From contig JAETTR010000041.1 in assembly GCA_021768985.1 (NCBI GenBank), positions 1 to 8,094 of the forward strand: a stretch of 8,094 nucleotides of DNA, in the 5' to 3' direction. This DNA comes from Bacillota bacterium. GTDB lineage: Bacteria > Bacillota > Clostridia > Christensenellales > Borkfalkiaceae. A program made the translations under genes and the position numbers. The notes below the pieces were generated by a model. It was not told the origin of the DNA. It saw nothing but the letters and a program-made list of their open reading frames with translations, and ran no database searches. Below are positions 5,530-8,094 of this stretch, one piece after another (within the stretch, counting starts at the first letter, position 1; every line of letters starts with the position of its first letter).

Positions 5530-6720
5530 TTATTTCAATAAAGCCGCGATTCTTTCGCACGCTTTGCGGGTATTCTCTTCCGTGCCGAACGCGGTCAGAC
5601 GGAAATACCCCTCCCCGTTTTTGCCGAATCCGCAACCGGGCGTTCCCACCACGTTCGCGTTTTCGAGCAGGTAATCGAAGAACTCCCAACTGCCCATGCC
5701 GTTCGGACATTTCAACCAGATATAGGGCGAATTCTTTCCGCCCGCATACCAGATTCCGAGACGGTCCAGACAATCGGCAATGATCTTCGCGTTCTTCTTA
5801 TAGCAGGCGATGTTTTCGCCGATCTGCTTTTCCCCTTCTTCGGTGAACACCGCCGCCGCGCCCATCTGGGTGATATAGCTAACCCCGTTGAATTTGGTGG
5901 ACTGCCGCCGCGCCCAAAGACGGTTCAGACTCGCCCCGCCGCGGACGAGGGCTTCCGGCACGATGGTGTATCCGCAACGCACGCCCGTAAAGCCCGCCGT
6001 TTTGGAATAGGAACAGATCTCGATCGCGCAATCCTTCGCGTCCTCCACCTCGTAAATACTGCGGCAGAGCGCGGGATCGCTAATGAAGTACTCGTACGCC
6101 GCGTCGTATAAAATGACGGCGTCCTGCTTTTTGGCGTAAGCGATCCACGCCTTTAACTGCTCGCGCGTGTACGCCGCGCCCGTCGGATTATTGGGCGAAC
6201 AGATATAAACGAGATCCGCCCGAACCGAATCGTCCGGCATGGGCAAAAAGCCGTTTTGCTCGTTCGCGTCGGCGTAAACGATCTTCCGCCCCGCCATCAC
6301 GTTTGCATCGGCGTAAGCGGGATAGACGGGATCGGGCAGGAGCACGGTGTTCTCCGCGGAGAACAGATCGAGAATATTCCCGCAATCGGATTTCGCGCCG
6401 TCCGAGACGAACACTTCGCTCTTGGAGAGCGTCACGCCCTTGCGCGCGTAACTGCCCAGAATGGAATCGAGCAATTGATCGTAGCCGTAACAGGTCTGAT
6501 CCGGTCCGTATCCTTTGAATGTTTCGGTGCGGGACATGTCGTCCACCGCCTTGTGCATGGCTTCGATCACGACGGGAGCGAGCGGACGGGTCACGTCGCC
6601 GATCGAAAGGCGGATCACCTCCCGATCGGGATGCGCTTTTTTGTATTCCGCCGTCTTTTTGCCGACCGTCGCAAAGAGATAGCTGTCTTTTAAGTTTAAA
6701 AAATGTTCGTTGATTTTCAC
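5530..6720 (-). CDS. dapL: LL-diaminopimelate aminotransferase
   Basis: Cytoplasmic pyridoxal-phosphate enzyme that converts tetrahydrodipicolinate and glutamate directly to LL-diaminopimelate, bypassing the succinylase and acetylase branches of lysine and peptidoglycan synthesis. The 396-residue length fits the family. Class I aminotransferase marks are the N-terminus MKINEHFLNLKDSYLF, IRLSIGDVTRPL (36-47), FKGYGPDQ (68-75), FVSDGAKSDCGNI (104-116), CSPNNPTG (174-181), D206 in LYDAAYE, the cofactor lysine K240 in SYSKTAGFTG, and the substrate arginine R374 in GYFRLTAFG. The GYGPDQ segment is a few residues longer than I recall for typical DapL. The start is GTG at 6720: no in-frame start lies between it and the TGA upstream, and it gives the conserved N-terminus. 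No Shine-Dalgarno precedes it. Two stop codons in a row (TAA TAA) end it. pyrG lies 48 bp upstream on the same strand. Confidence 0.93.
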   Translation of the reverse strand: MKINEHFLNLKDSYLFATVGKKTAEYKKAHPDREVIRLSIGDVTRPLAPVVIEAMHKAVDDMSRTETFKGYGPDQTCYGYDQLLDSILGSYARKGVTLSKSEVFVSDGAKSDCGNILDLFSAENTVLLPDPVYPAYADANVMAGRKIVYADANEQNGFLPMPDDSVRADLVYICSPNNPTGAAYTREQLKAWIAYAKKQDAVILYDAAYEYFISDPALCRSIYEVEDAKDCAIEICSYSKTAGFTGVRCGYTIVPEALVRGGASLNRLWARRQSTKFNGVSYITQMGAAAVFTEEGEKQIGENIACYKKNAKIIADCLDRLGIWYAGGKNSPYIWLKCPNGMGSWEFFDYLLENANVVGTPGCGFGKNGEGYFRLTAFGTEENTRKACERIAALLK

Positions 6721-6726
6721 GTTTTT

Positions 6727-6757
6727 ATTATATTCCGCAGAAAAATTTTTATCGCAA
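6727..6757 (-). promoter_or_regulatory. possible dapL promoter placing the transcript start at the GTG codon
   Basis: On the minus strand a consensus TATAAT (6732-6727) ends 6 bases before the dapL GTG at 6720. A partial -35, TTGCGA (6757-6752), lies 19 bp upstream across an A/T-rich spacer. The usual distance from -10 to transcript start would put the first base at about 6719-6722, at the start codon itself. The spacing and -35 are imperfect, so this could also be A/T-rich chance sequence. Confidence 0.45.
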
Positions 6758-6768
6758 CCGAAAGAAAT

Positions 6769-8094
6769 TCAGGATTTATGCTTCGCCTTATATTTCACCG
6801 CGTGGCGGATGAACTCGCGGAAAAGCGGGTGCGCGTTGTTCGGACGGGATTTGAACTCGGGGTGGAACTGCACGCCGACGAAAAAGTCGTTCGCGGGATA
6901 TTCCACCGCTTCCACAAGGGAACCGTCGGGCAACGTGCCCGCGATCTGCATTCCGTTCGCCTCGAACGCTTCGCGGTATTCGTTGTTGAATTCGAAGCGG
7001 TGGCGATGGCGTTCGCGCACCTCGTCGGCGCCGTACGCTTCCTTCATGCGCTTGCCGATCACCTTACAAGGATAGGCGCCCAACCGCATGGTGCCGCCCA
7101 TTTTGACGCCGTACTGGTCGGGCATGAGATCGATCACGGAATGCTTGCCCTCGGGACAGAATTCGGAGGAGTTCGCGTCCGCATAGCCGAGCACGTTGCG
7201 CGCGAATTCGATAACCGCCACCTGCATGCCGAGACAGATTCCGAGATAAGGAATATTGTTTTCGCGCGCGTACTTGCACGCCGCGACCTTGCCTTCCACG
7301 CCTCTGCCGCCGAAGCCGCCCGGAATGAGCACGCCGTGAACGCCGCCGAGGTATTCCGCTATGTTATTGTCGTTTAAAATTTCGGTGTCCACCCACTCGA
7401 TTTCGACCTTCGCGTCCGTTTCGTACCCTCCGTGCGCGAGCGCTTCCGCGATGGACAGATACGCGTCGTGCAGCTGTACGTACTTTCCGCACAGCGCGAT
7501 CTTCACCGTTTTACTGCGTGCGTGAATGCGGTTGAGCATCTCTTCCCATTCGGTCAGATCGATCTCCTTGGGATCGAGTCGCAGGATATCGCAGACGATC
7601 GTGGAGAGATTGCTCTTTTCAAGCATCATGGGCGCCTCGTACAGCACGGGCACCGTGAGGTTTTCGATACAGCAACGGGGCGCGACGTTGCAGAACATGG
7701 CGATCTTTTCGCGAATGCTATCAGGCATAGGCTTGTCCACGCGCGCCACGATGATATCGGGGAAGATGCCCATTCCCTGCAATTCCTTTACGGAGTGCTG
7801 GGTGGGTTTGCTCTTGAATTCGCACGAGCCCGAAATGTAGGGCACGAGCGTGACGTGGATAAAGCAGCAGTTGTCTCTGCCGACCTCGCGCGCGACCTGA
7901 CGGATCGCTTCGAGGAAGGGCTGACTTTCGATGTCCCCCGTCGTGCCGCCGATTTCGGTGATGACGATATCCGCGCCCGTCGTCTTTCCGACCTGATAGA
8001 TGAACGACTTGATCTCGTTCGTCACATGCGGAATCACCTGCACCGTCTGTCCGAGATACTCCCCGTTCCGCTCTTTGGTGAGCACGTTCCAGTA
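6769..8094 (-). CDS. pyrG: CTP synthase, N-terminus cut by window
   Basis: Cytoplasmic enzyme making CTP from UTP, ATP and glutamine, the last step of de novo cytidine nucleotide synthesis. The open frame continues to the right edge; 441 residues are visible and about 95 N-terminal residues with the ATP-binding P-loop are missing, judged against the 545-residue E. coli enzyme. The synthase part shows YLGQTVQVIPHVTNEIK, EIGGTTGDIES, a GSCEFKSKPTQHSVKEL segment and RVDKPMP. The class I glutamine amidotransferase domain begins around VKIALCGKYV and has LIPGGFGGRG, the nucleophile Cys in YLGICLGMQ (codon at 7234-7236) and the His-Glu pair in GVQFHPEFKSRP. All visible catalytic residues are intact. 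It ends in TGA 48 bp before dapL with no terminator between, so read-through into dapL is possible. Confidence 0.97.
   Translation of the reverse strand, partial: YWNVLTKERNGEYLGQTVQVIPHVTNEIKSFIYQVGKTTGADIVITEIGGTTGDIESQPFLEAIRQVAREVGRDNCCFIHVTLVPYISGSCEFKSKPTQHSVKELQGMGIFPDIIVARVDKPMPDSIREKIAMFCNVAPRCCIENLTVPVLYEAPMMLEKSNLSTIVCDILRLDPKEIDLTEWEEMLNRIHARSKTVKIALCGKYVQLHDAYLSIAEALAHGGYETDAKVEIEWVDTEILNDNNIAEYLGGVHGVLIPGGFGGRGVEGKVAACKYARENNIPYLGICLGMQVAVIEFARNVLGYADANSSEFCPEGKHSVIDLMPDQYGVKMGGTMRLGAYPCKVIGKRMKEAYGADEVRERHRHRFEFNNEYREAFEANGMQIAGTLPDGSLVEAVEYPANDFFVGVQFHPEFKSRPNNAHPLFREFIRHAVKYKAKHKS

Noticed and set aside
4338..5783. Long open frame of 481 codons on the plus strand
   Set aside because: It lies antisense to malQ and the end of dapL, both with full catalytic motifs. 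Its product is Arg-rich with no recognisable motif, as expected when the opposite strand is a GC-rich gene.
6741..6750. AAAAATTTTT palindrome after pyrG as a terminator
   Set aside because: An A/T-only self-complementary run without a GC stem is not a credible rho-independent terminator; it more likely serves as the A/T-rich spacer of the dapL promoter.
6703..7377. 224-codon plus-strand frame
   Set aside because: Antisense to the pyrG amidotransferase domain and the start of dapL; no ribosome binding site or recognisable domain.
1..8094. A defence, mobile or other accessory system
   Set aside because: All genes belong to recognised housekeeping or metabolic families; no nuclease, integrase, toxin, reverse transcriptase, array or composition break was seen.

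Overview
The window is a gene-dense stretch of chromosome, most likely from an anaerobic, moderately GC-rich member of the Firmicutes (Clostridia). Three things point there: an electron-bifurcating NfnAB pair, the LL-diaminopimelate aminotransferase route to lysine, and a DegV protein, together with clean sigma-A type promoters (TTGACA/TATAAT) and strong AGGAGG-type ribosome binding sites. An uncultured gut clostridial lineage would fit, but the species cannot be read from the sequence. I see no transposase, tRNA, rRNA, CRISPR array or phage gene.

Layout: positions 1-1597 hold the minus-strand operon nfnA-nfnB (nfnB runs off the left edge). A 179-bp divergent intergenic region with two well-formed promoters separates it from degV, the only plus-strand gene (1777-2646). 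degV ends in a strong hairpin terminator and converges on a minus-strand nitrilase-fold gene (2692-3363), which appears to have lost catalytic residues. Next, all on the minus strand and transcribed right to left, come pyrG (partial, entering at the right edge), dapL, malQ and mscL. The mscL end carries a perfect palindromic terminator, so the nitrilase-like gene is probably a separate unit.

How the genes relate: NfnAB couples NADH, ferredoxin and NADP(H) pools. DapL makes LL-diaminopimelate for lysine and peptidoglycan. PyrG makes CTP. MalQ remodels malto-oligosaccharides. MscL is an osmotic safety valve. DegV binds fatty acids for phospholipid synthesis. These are housekeeping functions and do not form one pathway.

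I did not find a convincing undescribed system. The points most worth a second look are the nitrilase-fold protein without its catalytic Cys and Glu, a dapL gene whose predicted transcript start falls on its GTG start codon with no Shine-Dalgarno sequence, palindromic and tandem repeat motifs over the divergent nfnA/degV promoters, and a long charged tail on MscL.
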